Shown here: positions 19,161 through 28,363 of the stretch, in pieces
Layout of the letters: each line of letters opens with the position of its first letter
Numbering within the stretch: position 1 is the first letter of the stretch
Assembly: GCF_009725235.1 (NCBI RefSeq)
Contig: NZ_WJFC01000043.1
Location: 12,849 to 76,848, forward strand
Source of the DNA: Scytonema sp. UIC 10036
GTDB lineage: Bacteria; Cyanobacteriota; Cyanobacteriia; Cyanobacteriales; Nostocaceae
Direction: 5' to 3'
DNA: 64,000 nucleotides
Program-made: the position numbers and the translations under genes
Notes under the pieces: model-generated
The model's input: the letters and a program-made list of their open reading frames with translations, nothing else
Databases searched by the model: none
What the model was told of the DNA's origin: nothing

Positions 19161-19163
19161 ATT

Positions 19164-19727
19164 ATGTTAAGACTCCACAGTGCTATGCTAGAACGCTCTT
19201 CATTAATCGAGTTAGAGCAATTACAGTTAGAGGGCTTTACCAAAGTTAATACAATTAATACAGATCGGGCTGCTAAAAGCGATCGCATCATACATGAAGA
19301 CGTTCAACCAACACCAAAAATCGATGCCGAATCTGAATCTGTTTCTAACGAGATAACAGACACAGATTCCTCAATGGTAGAGTTTTACCAACTTGTGCAA
19401 GAGTTGCTGCTGATAACCCTTGGATTGATAGGAATTTCTTTTGGTTGCGTGTGGTTTTTTTATTCTGCCAACATTGCCCTAAACTATTTGATTGGGGCTT
19501 GCGCTGGACTACTTTACTTGAGGATGTTAGTTAAAGATGTAGAGCGATTAGGCTCAGAAAAAAAACAACTCAGCAAAGCTCGCTTCGCTTTGTTGATAGG
19601 ATTGAGTGTATTGGCAAGCCGATTAGAGCAATTGGAAATCCTGCCTATATTTTTGGGTTTTCTTACCTATAAAATCACAATCATGCTTTATGTGATTAGG
19701 ACTTCCTTACCGTCTTTCTTGCGTTGA
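19164..19727 (+). CDS. Stand-alone ATP synthase subunit I (Atp1/AtpI-like) membrane protein
   Basis: The C-terminal 115 residues closely follow the cyanobacterial Atp1 pattern: [56 protein letters not shown] and [11 protein letters not shown]. There are about four membrane segments. Atp1 normally precedes the F0F1 ATP synthase genes and helps insert the c-ring, but here no atp genes follow; the next gene is a truncated DUF2887 fragment after a terminator. It may therefore be a paralogue or a relocated copy. The first 70 residues are polar and variable; an internal ATG at 19374 would give a protein nearer the usual length, so the start is uncertain. Confidence 0.75.
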   Translation: MLRLHSAMLERSSLIELEQLQLEGFTKVNTINTDRAAKSDRIIHEDVQPTPKIDAESESVSNEITDTDSSMVEFYQLVQELLLITLGLIGISFGCVWFFYSANIALNYLIGACAGLLYLRMLVKDVERLGSEKKQLSKARFALLIGLSVLASRLEQLEILPIFLGFLTYKITIMLYVIRTSLPSFLR

Positions 19728-19766
19728 ATTGCCCATTGTAAGCAGTTCAAAGCTCGCCGTGTCTAG

Positions 19767-19801
19767 AACCCCGACTTATTGGATAAGTCGGGGTTTCGTT
19801 T
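19767..19801 (+). terminator. Intrinsic terminator after the Atp1-like gene
   Basis: Perfect 13-base arms AACCCCGACTTAT and ATAAGTCGGGGTT with a 3-base loop are followed by TTCGTTT. It lies 39 bases after the stop of the Atp1-like gene. Its right arm also supplies the first codons of the DUF2887-like frame that follows. Confidence 0.8.
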
Positions 19802-20459
19802 AGATGGGCTGCTTTCAACTCCCGATACTTATCCTATGGAGCCAATCTACTTTATAGAAGCGCAGTCATATAAAGATGATAATTTCTACAACCAGTTTGT
19901 GGCAAAAGTCATTCTTTATTTAACTCAATATCAACCTCCCAATAAAGAATGGTACGCTGTCGTCATTTATAATACGAAAAGTAATGAAGGAACTTTCCCA
20001 GAATATTTAAGTTTTTTTAAAGCGCATTTACGATGCTTCTACCTTGATGAGTTGGCAAAAACTCCCAATCAATTGCTAGCGGTGGGAGTCATGCGGTTAA
20101 TAGTGGAAAAGAAAACGCCTTCAAAAACAGGAGAACTCGCCAGACAACTCATGAGTCAAGCTCAACAAGAGCTCACCAATGCCATCTTGAAGGAAAAGGT
20201 TTTAGAATTTATTCAAACAGTGGTCATTGATAAGTTTACTAACTTGAGTCGGGAGGAAATTGCAGCTATGCTAGGTTTGGAGTCCTTGAAAAATACCAGA
20301 GTTTATCAAGAAGCGAAACTTGAAGGTATACAAGAAGGTATACAGAGGAATAAGATAGAAATGATTCCAATCTTATTAGAGTTGGGGTTAACTATTGAGC
20401 AGACTGCCGAACGCTTAAAGTTGGACGTGGAAACTGTCAGAAAAAACGCTCAACAGTAA
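19779..20459 (+). pseudogene. 5'-truncated Rpn/DUF2887-family nuclease (transposase-like) remnant
   Basis: The 226 residues show the core and C-terminus of the DUF2887/Rpn family (PD-(D/E)XK-type putative recombination-promoting nucleases): FRLDG, IYFIEAQSYKDDNFYNQF, YLDELA, LIVEKK, and the C-terminal tail EGIQEGIQRNK. The usual N-terminal 40-50 residues, which normally begin with an MKTD-FY motif, are missing. The frame opens from a TTG inside a terminator hairpin just before the conserved FRLDG. This looks like truncation by recombination, so I call it a remnant. The remaining E-x-Q motif of the nuclease core is intact, so residual function is possible but unlikely. Confidence 0.7.
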
Positions 20460-20516
20460 AAATTGCTTGATAATAAGCTGTTCATAAAAGGCGCTTTTGA
20501 ACAAACTGCCTCTACT

Positions 20517-22856
20517 TCATCCTTTATCCTTCAGCCAGCGCCGTGCTGCTTCCAAAATCACCTTTTGCTCAGCCCGTGCGATCGCTCTACATGTCCGTTC
20601 TACTGCTTCCGGTTCTACAGAGATGGAAGTAATACCCCATCGCACCAGTTGCTCAATAATTTCCGGATACAATACTGGTGCCTGTCCGCACAGCGAACAC
20701 GGAATGTTTGCCTTTTGTGCCATTTGAATCAGTTGAGCTATTGCATCCATGACAACTGGGTGGCTTTCGTTAAACGCTTTTGCTAAATGTCCTTGTTCTC
20801 TATCGACTCCCAGTAGAAGTTGGGTTAGGTCATTTGTACCAATAGAAATTCCTTGCACGCCTGCTTTCACATATTCTGGTACCAAGAAAAGAATGCTTGG
20901 GACTTCCGCCATAATCCACAGTTGAAACTGCCTGACTTCGGTTAACTTCGCCTGCTCTACTTTTTGGCGGCAAAATGAAAACTCTTCGACTGTCCGAACA
21001 AAAGGTAACAAAAGATGAATATTGCTGTAACCCGCTTTCTGTACCTTTGCTAACGCTGCTAGCTCTAACTCAAAAACTGTAGGGTTTGTCAGGTAGCTAT
21101 AGGTGCCACGTTCTCCCAATACAGATTGTACAGCAGTCGCTGAACTGTTTTCCAGAGATCGCAGTTCATGCGCCCGCCAATCCAAAGAGCGATAAAAAAC
21201 AGGTTTTGGTTCAAAAGCACTGGCAAACTGCGCGATCGCATCGTACCACCGTTCCAGTAATTGTACGCGTTCTCCTTCCCTTATCCAAACACTAGGATGC
21301 TTTCCTTCCAATATGTTGAGAACCATCAGTTCCGATCTTAATAACCCTACACCATCCACAGGCAAAAAATGCACTTTTGCGAGCGCGCTTGGCTGACTCA
21401 CGTTCACAAGCAGTTGAGTCGCAATAATGGGTAGGTGAGGGGAGAGTGAAGGAGTGAGAGAGTGAGGGAGTGTCTGAGCAATGCTCAATTTTGAATTTTG
21501 AACTGATGCGTCCTCTTGTTTTACCTCTTCTTCTGGGCGTGCAACGTGATAAATTTCTCCCTTATCACCGTCTATCTGCAATCGTTCCCCACTTTGAATG
21601 ATTTTTGTCGCATCTTTTACACTAACAACTGCAGGAATACTTAATTCCCTCGCAAGAATAGCAGCATGACTGGTTAACCCTCCTTGTTCTGTGACAATAC
21701 CTGCAACATGTTGTAGAAGCGATAACCAATCGGGCGTTATATTTGGTAAAACAAGAATTGCTCCTTTTGGTATTTTTTCTGGTTTTGGTTGTGAATGAGC
21801 AATAACATGAGCATTTGCGGACACGTGTCCTGTTGCAGCGCCCAGTCCTTTGATTGAGGAGACATTGGCAATAGCAGATTGAGGGGTGCTAATTTGAGTT
21901 ATGTACAGCACTCCTGTTGGAGTTTCATTAGAAATCGTCCATTCTATTGTGAAGTTTGCACCGATTTCTTTCACTAGCTGACTCGCTAAATGAACGAGTT
22001 GCTGTAAATATTCCTCTGTCAGTGCATATTGTTTTTGTTGCTCTTCTGCTAACAGATCGGTTACAATGTAGGAAGAATAAGACATCATAATTGATGCTGT
22101 ATTAGAAGTTCGGTAAGCTATGGTTTTATTACCTATTTCCCGTTCTCGTACATTGCCAGTATCTGGTTGGATGTAGAAAGCATCTGGTAGAACTTCTCCT
22201 TGAGAGATGGACATTCCCAACCCCCAAGTCGCTAGAATCTCCCATTCTGAAGCAGTAGCATTAAGTACGCCACTAGCGATCGCATTTCTGAAAGGTTGTA
22301 CCAAAACTCCTAAATTGATTTGTCTGAGATCGACTCCCGCCCACTGCCAGTAAAGTAAACTCTTTGCGCGAAACATTTGGCTCCAAGTTTGCTTCAAAGC
22401 AAATGCGATAGCTTGTTCGTCATACGAACAAACATGGGATTCAAGCAGTCCAGATATATTACTCAATCTCTGTTTTGCAGTTGGTGCGAAAACAGAGGGT
22501 CTCAAAATGAGATTAACGTTTGTACCTTCTTGTTCTCTCACCGCTTCCAAGATAGAGCGAAGCAAACGTGGAGGTAAATTGGCTTGAGTAATTTCTTGAC
22601 GAAAGCGCCTAGCTACTTGTTGAAGTTGACGCCAGTTAGCAACATCTAGGTGAAAGGAAGAGTGAGGTAAGTCAGCAACGAGCGCTTCTGAACTATTGAG
22701 AGTTTCCAAAAATTCCTGTAGAATCCCTGCTGGGATTGCAAAACCGGGAACCACTGGATATCCCCGCTGTATTAATTTGCTCAACTGAAATGCTTTATCA
22801 CCAACTTTGGTGCGGTCTTGCAGTTTAATTTGATTAAGCCAATAGAGTTTGTCCAC
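20517..22856 (-). CDS. Phosphoenolpyruvate synthase-like / PEP-utilising enzyme
   Basis: At 779 residues it is close to the usual PpsA length of about 790. The N-terminal third is a PPDK ATP-grasp-like domain (VGDKAFQLSKLIQRGYPVVPGF). The mobile phosphohistidine domain has GGLTSHAAILARELSIPAVV with the catalytic His, and the C-terminal PEP-binding barrel has GLLRSE, YRSLDWRAHE, GTNDLTQLLLG and SLCGQAP with the catalytic Cys. PpsA converts pyruvate and ATP to PEP. The ATP-binding loop normally reading VRSSATAED is LRPSVFAPT here, so nucleotide binding may be altered. An insertion around residues 450-480 (SLTPSLSPHLP) is encoded by tandem-repeat DNA. Start ATG 22856. Confidence 0.8.
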   Translation of the reverse strand: MDKLYWLNQIKLQDRTKVGDKAFQLSKLIQRGYPVVPGFAIPAGILQEFLETLNSSEALVADLPHSSFHLDVANWRQLQQVARRFRQEITQANLPPRLLRSILEAVREQEGTNVNLILRPSVFAPTAKQRLSNISGLLESHVCSYDEQAIAFALKQTWSQMFRAKSLLYWQWAGVDLRQINLGVLVQPFRNAIASGVLNATASEWEILATWGLGMSISQGEVLPDAFYIQPDTGNVREREIGNKTIAYRTSNTASIMMSYSSYIVTDLLAEEQQKQYALTEEYLQQLVHLASQLVKEIGANFTIEWTISNETPTGVLYITQISTPQSAIANVSSIKGLGAATGHVSANAHVIAHSQPKPEKIPKGAILVLPNITPDWLSLLQHVAGIVTEQGGLTSHAAILARELSIPAVVSVKDATKIIQSGERLQIDGDKGEIYHVARPEEEVKQEDASVQNSKLSIAQTLPHSLTPSLSPHLPIIATQLLVNVSQPSALAKVHFLPVDGVGLLRSELMVLNILEGKHPSVWIREGERVQLLERWYDAIAQFASAFEPKPVFYRSLDWRAHELRSLENSSATAVQSVLGERGTYSYLTNPTVFELELAALAKVQKAGYSNIHLLLPFVRTVEEFSFCRQKVEQAKLTEVRQFQLWIMAEVPSILFLVPEYVKAGVQGISIGTNDLTQLLLGVDREQGHLAKAFNESHPVVMDAIAQLIQMAQKANIPCSLCGQAPVLYPEIIEQLVRWGITSISVEPEAVERTCRAIARAEQKVILEAARRWLKDKG

Positions 22857-23015
22857 TCAATTACGTAATTTATTGATAGATCTGTTAAGGACAATAGGAA
22901 CGATGGTGATGAAAGTACTTTCAAGCTGAAAAGTATCTATCAGGATATTACCACTAGGTGCGGGGGTCATTGTAGTATACTAAATTCTGAGCAAGGATTA
23001 AAAAGGATTCTACGA

Positions 23016-23468
23016 TTGCCCACTGCTTACTACGTCGCACCAAATGATTGGTTAAACTTAACCTTCAGGCTCTGCCTTGCTTTGCTAGTCGGGGGAATTG
23101 TTGGGATAGAACGTCAACTGAGCAATAAACCTGCAGGTTTGAGAACTCATATGTTGGTGAGTTTTGGTGCTGCTCTGTTCAGTTTAATAGTTCTACAGTT
23201 CAATGTGTCTCCAAATGCTGAACCTATATCACGAGTCATTCAGGGCATTGCAGCTGGTGTAGGATTTATTGGTGCAGGAGAAATCTTGCGTCAATCTCCT
23301 CACGAATCAACCCAAACTGAAATCCAAGGGCTAACTTCAGCAGCTGCTATTTGGGTTTCCGCCGCTCTTGGAATTGCTGCGGCTTGTGGTTTGTGGCAGT
23401 TTGGATTAATCGGAGCGTTCTTGTGTTTGTTAGTTTTAAATGTTTTTAAACGATTTGAAAGACAGTGA
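23016..23468 (+). CDS. MgtC/SapB-family membrane protein
   Basis: 150 residues with about five membrane segments. The MgtC signature is present: LLVGGIVGIERQ near residue 25, KPAGLRTHMLVSFGAALF, then GVGFIGAGEIL, QGLTSAAAIWVSAALGIAAACG. MgtC proteins support growth at low magnesium and modulate membrane ATPase activity in some bacteria; the role in cyanobacteria is not settled. The best start is TTG 23016, since no ATG precedes the first membrane helix. The stop runs directly into tandem repeats shared with the recF 3' end. Confidence 0.85.
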   Translation: MPTAYYVAPNDWLNLTFRLCLALLVGGIVGIERQLSNKPAGLRTHMLVSFGAALFSLIVLQFNVSPNAEPISRVIQGIAAGVGFIGAGEILRQSPHESTQTEIQGLTSAAAIWVSAALGIAAACGLWQFGLIGAFLCLLVLNVFKRFERQ

Positions 23469-23575
23469 CCAGTGACCAGTGACCAGTTTAACAACCAACA
23501 ACTAACAACCAACAACTAACCACTAACAACTAACCACTAACAACTAACCACTAACAACTAACCACTAACAACTTT
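23469..23575. repeat. STRR heptamer tract between mgtC-like gene and recF
   Basis: Alternating CCAGTGA and then AACAACTAACCACTAAC units fill the convergent gap. They are short tandemly repeated repetitive sequences of the kind known from heterocystous cyanobacteria. The last bases also encode the recF C-terminus, whose stop lies in the tract. Confidence 0.85.
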
Positions 23576-24683
23576 TGATTACACCCGCATTTACAGAAAG
23601 AATTTGGGAAGAATTTAACCATTGTGAATCGAAAGAACCCAAGTGAGTGGTGGTAATTAGAGTTTGAAAACGATCTTGAATGGCATCTAGAAGTTGGTTT
23701 TGTCGAGATAAATCTAACTCAGCTAAAACATCATCAAGCAAAAGTAAAGGCGCTTCTCCAACAACTTCCTCTATCAGTTGCAATTCTGCTAGTTTTAGCG
23801 CTAGAACTAATGTTCTCTGCTGCCCTTGAGAACCGTATTGACGGGCTGGTGTATGGTTGATTGTTAACTCTACTTCGTCGCGATGGGGACCGACAAGGGT
23901 AGTCCCTTGATTTAACTCGGCTACAGTTTTCTGTTGAATTTTGTTTAAAAAAGCTTGCTGTACTTCTTCTAAATTATTTTGCTCTAAAGGAACATTAGGC
24001 GAGTATTTAAGTTGTAAAATTTCCGTACTACCGCTAATACTAGAATGCCATGCGATCGCTATGGGAGCAAGTCGTGTTAAGGCGCGATCGCGTCGTCTTA
24101 TGACCCGCGTACCTGTGGTTGCTAACTGTGCATCCCAAAGAGCTAACTCTTTTGGTTGATGACTAATCGCTTGCTGCTGAACGCGTTTTAAAAAAGCATT
24201 GCGCTGGCGCAACACTTGATTGTACTGTTGTAAGATATGAGCGTAGACAGGTTCAAGTTGAATTAAAAGCGTATCTAGCCAATGACGGCGAACTTCAGGT
24301 CCTCCACGAACTAAATCCAAATCCAAACTAGAAAACTGTACTGCATTCAGAACACCAAGAAAGTCCATGTGACGTCTGAGATTCTCACCATTGAGGGAAA
24401 CAGTACGACGACCATTCCGGCGTAGGATTATACTCAAATCGCTGACCCCAGCTTGTCGCTCTAAAGATGCTACAAGTACAGATATTTCCTCCCCATCTCG
24501 AATTAAATCGCGATCGCGTGCCATGCGGTGCGATCGTAATGTTGCCAGTAATTCCACCGCCTCCAACAAATTTGATTTTCCCTGAGCATTATTACCTACT
24601 AGTATTGTTTTAGGAGCCGTAAATTCAACCTGCTGTTCTTTGTAGTTGCGGAAATGTCGGAGGAGAAGAGTTTTCAAATACAT
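23565..24683 (-). CDS. recF: DNA replication and repair protein RecF
   Basis: 372 residues, the usual RecF length. SMC-like ABC ATPase features are in order: N-terminal LKTLLLRHFRNYKEQ, Walker A GNNAQGKSNLLEA (about residues 31-43), ABC signature YGSQGQQRTLVLALKLAE (about 283-300) and Walker B LLLLDDVLAELD (about 314-325), ending with the TTTHLG switch region. RecF loads RecA at single-strand gaps together with RecO and RecR. Start ATG 24683. A small conserved gene runs divergently from close to its start. The stop is inside a heptamer tract, so the last residues may differ between strains. Confidence 0.93.
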   Translation of the reverse strand: MYLKTLLLRHFRNYKEQQVEFTAPKTILVGNNAQGKSNLLEAVELLATLRSHRMARDRDLIRDGEEISVLVASLERQAGVSDLSIILRRNGRRTVSLNGENLRRHMDFLGVLNAVQFSSLDLDLVRGGPEVRRHWLDTLLIQLEPVYAHILQQYNQVLRQRNAFLKRVQQQAISHQPKELALWDAQLATTGTRVIRRRDRALTRLAPIAIAWHSSISGSTEILQLKYSPNVPLEQNNLEEVQQAFLNKIQQKTVAELNQGTTLVGPHRDEVELTINHTPARQYGSQGQQRTLVLALKLAELQLIEEVVGEAPLLLLDDVLAELDLSRQNQLLDAIQDRFQTLITTTHLGSFDSQWLNSSQILSVNAGVIKSC

Positions 24684-24755
24684 GAGGAATGGGTTATTGG
24701 TTCACTTTTACACTGGGTAACATTTACTATCAAAATTAATTATGGGAGCCAACAA

Positions 24756-25025
24756 ATGAACCGCGATCGAGTTTTTGCAGATTTTCATAACGCTGACCTT
24801 CAGGGTCGCCTGCGCCTCAATTGTATTGGCACAATTGAGGACTTAGCTAGTCAAAACATTGAGTTGCAAGATGGTCGCTTGCTTACGCTATATAGTGAGG
24901 ATTTAGAAGTTGATGGGGTAGTGCAATACTTAACAGAAGAAAATTTATGGGTTGCTGCCATTGACTGGAATACTATAAAACAACTGGAAGATCTCTTAGT
25001 TCAAAAGAAATTGCTCAACTCATAA
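24756..25025 (+). CDS. Conserved small hypothetical protein beside recF
   Basis: An 89-residue protein if it starts at ATG 24756, which has a GGGAG ribosome-binding site 7-12 bases upstream. A longer frame from 24654 overlaps the recF start and its extra 34 residues look non-coding. No motif is recognised. The sequence (RVFADFHNADLQGRLRLN, EDLASQNIELQDG, LTEENLWVAAIDW) is acidic and predicted to be a small alpha/beta cytoplasmic protein. It is divergent from recF and could share a promoter region with it. Function unknown. Confidence 0.7.
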   Translation: MNRDRVFADFHNADLQGRLRLNCIGTIEDLASQNIELQDGRLLTLYSEDLEVDGVVQYLTEENLWVAAIDWNTIKQLEDLLVQKKLLNS

Positions 25026-25091
25026 TTATATTAGGAACTTTACAATACTTAAATAAACTTCTCCCTTTCATGTTCTTTGTTTGCCTTTGTA

Positions 25092-25161
25092 CCTTCGCGA
25101 GCTTTGCGTCTTTGCGGTTAAAAATTATTTTTAGAACCACAAAGACACGAAGCTCGCGAAG
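25092..25161. terminator. Large inverted repeat between convergent genes
   Basis: Arms of about 27 bases, beginning CTTCGCGAGCTTTGCG and ending CGAAGCTCGCGAAG, flank an A+T-rich loop of about 16 bases. The repeat lies between the plus-strand gene ending at 25025 and the ATPase gene ending at 25185 on the other strand. It can act as a bidirectional terminator and is also a member of the dispersed CTTTGCG-type cyanobacterial palindromes. Confidence 0.65.
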
Positions 25162-25184
25162 AAAGTTGTTAGCAATATACTCCC

Positions 25185-28136
25185 CTAAACAATTTTCTTA
25201 CCCGTTAATCGGAAGAAAAGTTTCTCTGCTTCAATCCATACAAACATCAAGGCACTAAAGCCAAGACAAATTCCTAACTCTTGCAAAGTTAAGTAGTGAG
25301 TTCCAAAGAAAGCTTGGAGAGGTGGTACGTAAACTAGCAACAGTTGCAGAATGGATGTCACAACAACGGCTGCTAATACGTATGGATTTGAGAAGGGGTT
25401 CATTTCAATAGTTAGTTGGGAGTTAGAGCGAATTGCTAATGCATGACCCATTTGAGCAATACATAATGCAGTAAATACCATCGTCTTCCACCGCTCTGGA
25501 CTGAGATCGTCACCAGTCACGACTTTAACGTGATTGTAAGCCCATGCCATGAGAATAATAGAAATGATGGCAAAGACAATACCAATCCGAATCATGTAAG
25601 AACCCAAGCCTCTGGCAAAAATGCTTTCACGGGGACTGAAGGGCGGGCGTTTCATCACATCAGGTTCTGCGGGTTCCACAGCTAACGCCAGAGCTGGTAA
25701 CCCGTCTGTTACAAGGTTCATCCACAGAATTTGCAGTGGTGTGAGAGGTACTCCTCCCAATCCCATAATGGGTGCTGCAGCAATTGTGATGACCTCGCCA
25801 ATATTACTACCAAGTATGTACTTGATAAAGCGGCGGATGTTGGTGTATACTACTCTACCTTCCTTTGTAGCGGCGACAATTGTCGCAAAGTTGTCGTCAA
25901 GGAGTACCATGTCACTCGCTTCTTTACTGACATCGGTACCGGTGATACCCATGGCAATACCAATGTCAGCTTGTTTGAGAGCTGGTGCATCGTTGACACC
26001 ATCGCCTGTCATGGCGACGAATCGACCCCGGCGTTGCAGTGCTTGAACAATCCGCAGTTTGTGTTCGGGGGCGACTCGAGCGTAGATGCTTACCAAATCG
26101 ACTTGTTCTTCTAGTTCTTTGTCGCTCATGCGCTGCAATTCTTGACCTGTCAGGGCGCGATCGCTTTCTTGAGCGATACCCAAATCCACAGCAATGGCGC
26201 GTGCGGTGAGTTGGTGGTCTCCAGTAATCATAACGGGACGGATTCCCGCATCTCGACATTCTTGCACTGCAGCCCTAACTTCTGGACGGGGTGCATCAAG
26301 CATTCCTACCAACCCCAGCCATACCAATTCTTGCTCGGATTCTTCATCTGAACCTTCTACTGGGATTTCGGCAAGAGGTTTGTAAGCAAAACCCAAAACC
26401 CGCAGACCTTTACTTGCCATTGTGTCATTTTCTGCCAGAATTTCACTGCGTTGCCCCTCATTGATTGGGGTTGCGCTAGTTCCTTGGTAAATATGAGTAC
26501 AACGTGCAAGTATTAACTCTGGTGAGCCTTTAGTAAACATTAAGTAACGTTCTGACGGTTGCACCAAGTGGCTGATGATGGGGTCAACTTCATTGATGGC
26601 AGATACTCCTGTTTCTACTGGCTCGACTTTACAAATTACACTCATGCGCTTGCGTTCTGAGGAGAAGGGAAACTCAGCAACACGAGGTAACTTGCTGTCC
26701 CATTGATCTTTTTCGATTCCTCCTTTTGCCGCCAGTGTCACTAAAGCACCTTCTGTTGGATCGCCTAAAATCTTCCACTGTCCTTTATCTTGTTGTAAAA
26801 AGGAATCATTACATGAGCTACAGGCAACAAGTAGTGCTTGGAGTGCTGGATACTCTTGTGGTTCAGTTTTTTGACCTTGAAGTTGAAACTCTCCCACAGG
26901 ATCGTAACCAGAACCTGTAACGCTCAAAAATTGGTTATTTGTATTTTCTTGAGATTGAGGTGGGCGGTTTCCATCTTCAAAAATCAAATTGTTACTGGGG
27001 CTTGAACTTGGAGCAGAAACATTTGTGTAAATTGACTGTACCACCATCTTGTTTTGTGTAAGAGTCCCAGTTTTATCGGAACAGATGGTTGTGACGGAAC
27101 CTAAAGTTTCTACCGCAGGTAGTTTCCGAATTAAGGCGTTGCGGCGTACCATTCTTTGAGTTCCCAGTGCCAGGGTAACGGTAATAACGGCGGGTAAGCT
27201 TTCTGGCACTACAGCAACTGCCATACTGAGAGAAACTTCCAATAATTCTTGTAAGTTACCTCCACGGAGAAGACCAATTCCAATAACGATGACAACTAGA
27301 ATTAAAGAACCCGTTACCAGGACATTACCGAGTTGAGTCATCCTCTGTTGCAAGGGAGTCGGTTCGCTTTCTACTGCTTGCAACATGGCAGCAATTTTTC
27401 CCAACTCGGTTTGCATTCCAGTGTTAGTCACTAGAATTTTGCCACGTCCTTGGACAATTTCAGTCCCTTGAAAGACTAGATTAACGCGATCGCCTAAGGA
27501 GGTTTCTTCTGGCAGTGTAACTTTTGCCTGCTTGTTTACTGCTTCCGCTTCACCTGTCAGTGCCGATTCCCGTATTTGCAGGTTTGACTCTTCTATCAAA
27601 CGACCATCTGCAGCCACGTGAACACCAGCCTCTACTAGCATCACATCTCCTGGGACTAACTCTTGAGCTGGCACCTCTACTAGTCTACCGTCCCGCAGGA
27701 CTCGCACGTTGGGTGATGCTAGTTTTTTCAACGCTGCTAGGGCTTTTTCCGCACGACTTTCTTGAACGTAACCAAGTATGCCGTTGAGTACAACAATCGC
27801 TAGAATGGCGATTGTGTCTTTAAATGGTAACTCCCCTGGTTTCAATGTGCCTTGTTGCCAAGCTATTAGATCTAGCACCCCAGAAATAATGGCTACAGCA
27901 ATCAGCATCAACAACATGATGTTTGTGAACTGATCTATCAGAATCTGCCAAGCACTGCGTCCACCAGTTTCCTCTAGTTCATTTGGACCATATTGTTCCA
28001 ATCGCTGCTGTACTTCTTGGGGAGATAAACCAGTCTCCGAGCTGGTTTTCAGCAGTTCTAGCGACTTATCAACTTCTAAACTATGCCAAGCGGCGGGTTT
28101 TTCAGATAGAGAATGAGCGGACATCGTCTTGGTCAC
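25185..28136 (-). CDS. P-type cation-transporting ATPase (PacL/P2A-like, probably calcium)
   Basis: 983 residues. In order: N-terminal cation-ATPase domain (LEQYGPNEL); M1-M2; actuator TGEA; M4 motif VPESLPAV; phosphorylation site [13 protein letters not shown]; nucleotide-binding KGSPE; hinge [13 protein letters not shown]6 [12 protein letters not shown]; and the C-terminal helices. The Glu in M4 and the Asn/Asp in M6 that form calcium site II in SERCA are present, and the M4 context [20 protein letters not shown] is close to cyanobacterial PacL. Gly is replaced by Ser next to the M4 Glu. It probably exports Ca2+ from the cytoplasm; other divalent ions cannot be excluded. It is monocistronic, starting at ATG 28136. 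Confidence 0.88.
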   Translation of the reverse strand: MTKTMSAHSLSEKPAAWHSLEVDKSLELLKTSSETGLSPQEVQQRLEQYGPNELEETGGRSAWQILIDQFTNIMLLMLIAVAIISGVLDLIAWQQGTLKPGELPFKDTIAILAIVVLNGILGYVQESRAEKALAALKKLASPNVRVLRDGRLVEVPAQELVPGDVMLVEAGVHVAADGRLIEESNLQIRESALTGEAEAVNKQAKVTLPEETSLGDRVNLVFQGTEIVQGRGKILVTNTGMQTELGKIAAMLQAVESEPTPLQQRMTQLGNVLVTGSLILVVIVIGIGLLRGGNLQELLEVSLSMAVAVVPESLPAVITVTLALGTQRMVRRNALIRKLPAVETLGSVTTICSDKTGTLTQNKMVVQSIYTNVSAPSSSPSNNLIFEDGNRPPQSQENTNNQFLSVTGSGYDPVGEFQLQGQKTEPQEYPALQALLVACSSCNDSFLQQDKGQWKILGDPTEGALVTLAAKGGIEKDQWDSKLPRVAEFPFSSERKRMSVICKVEPVETGVSAINEVDPIISHLVQPSERYLMFTKGSPELILARCTHIYQGTSATPINEGQRSEILAENDTMASKGLRVLGFAYKPLAEIPVEGSDEESEQELVWLGLVGMLDAPRPEVRAAVQECRDAGIRPVMITGDHQLTARAIAVDLGIAQESDRALTGQELQRMSDKELEEQVDLVSIYARVAPEHKLRIVQALQRRGRFVAMTGDGVNDAPALKQADIGIAMGITGTDVSKEASDMVLLDDNFATIVAATKEGRVVYTNIRRFIKYILGSNIGEVITIAAAPIMGLGGVPLTPLQILWMNLVTDGLPALALAVEPAEPDVMKRPPFSPRESIFARGLGSYMIRIGIVFAIISIILMAWAYNHVKVVTGDDLSPERWKTMVFTALCIAQMGHALAIRSNSQLTIEMNPFSNPYVLAAVVVTSILQLLLVYVPPLQAFFGTHYLTLQELGICLGFSALMFVWIEAEKLFFRLTGKKIV

Positions 28137-28363
28137 AGGAAATGGTTACAAACTTCGATCATAGATGAGCAAGGGCTGGAAAACCATCAACATAAAGTTA
28201 CATTGGGTTAGCCTTTGGGGATTGGGAATTGGGAATTGGGAATTGGGCAAAAGGGCGTTAAGTTATTTTCCCTACTCCCTACCCTCTACCCCCTATTTTC
28301 ATACCACCTACTCATAACAATTTCATTCCTAAGATGTTAAACATTTGAATAAATTAGTTTAAT

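Noticed and set aside
25621..26385. Several overlapping frames opposite the P-type ATPase gene
   Set aside because: All are antisense shadows of the conserved ATPase sequence.
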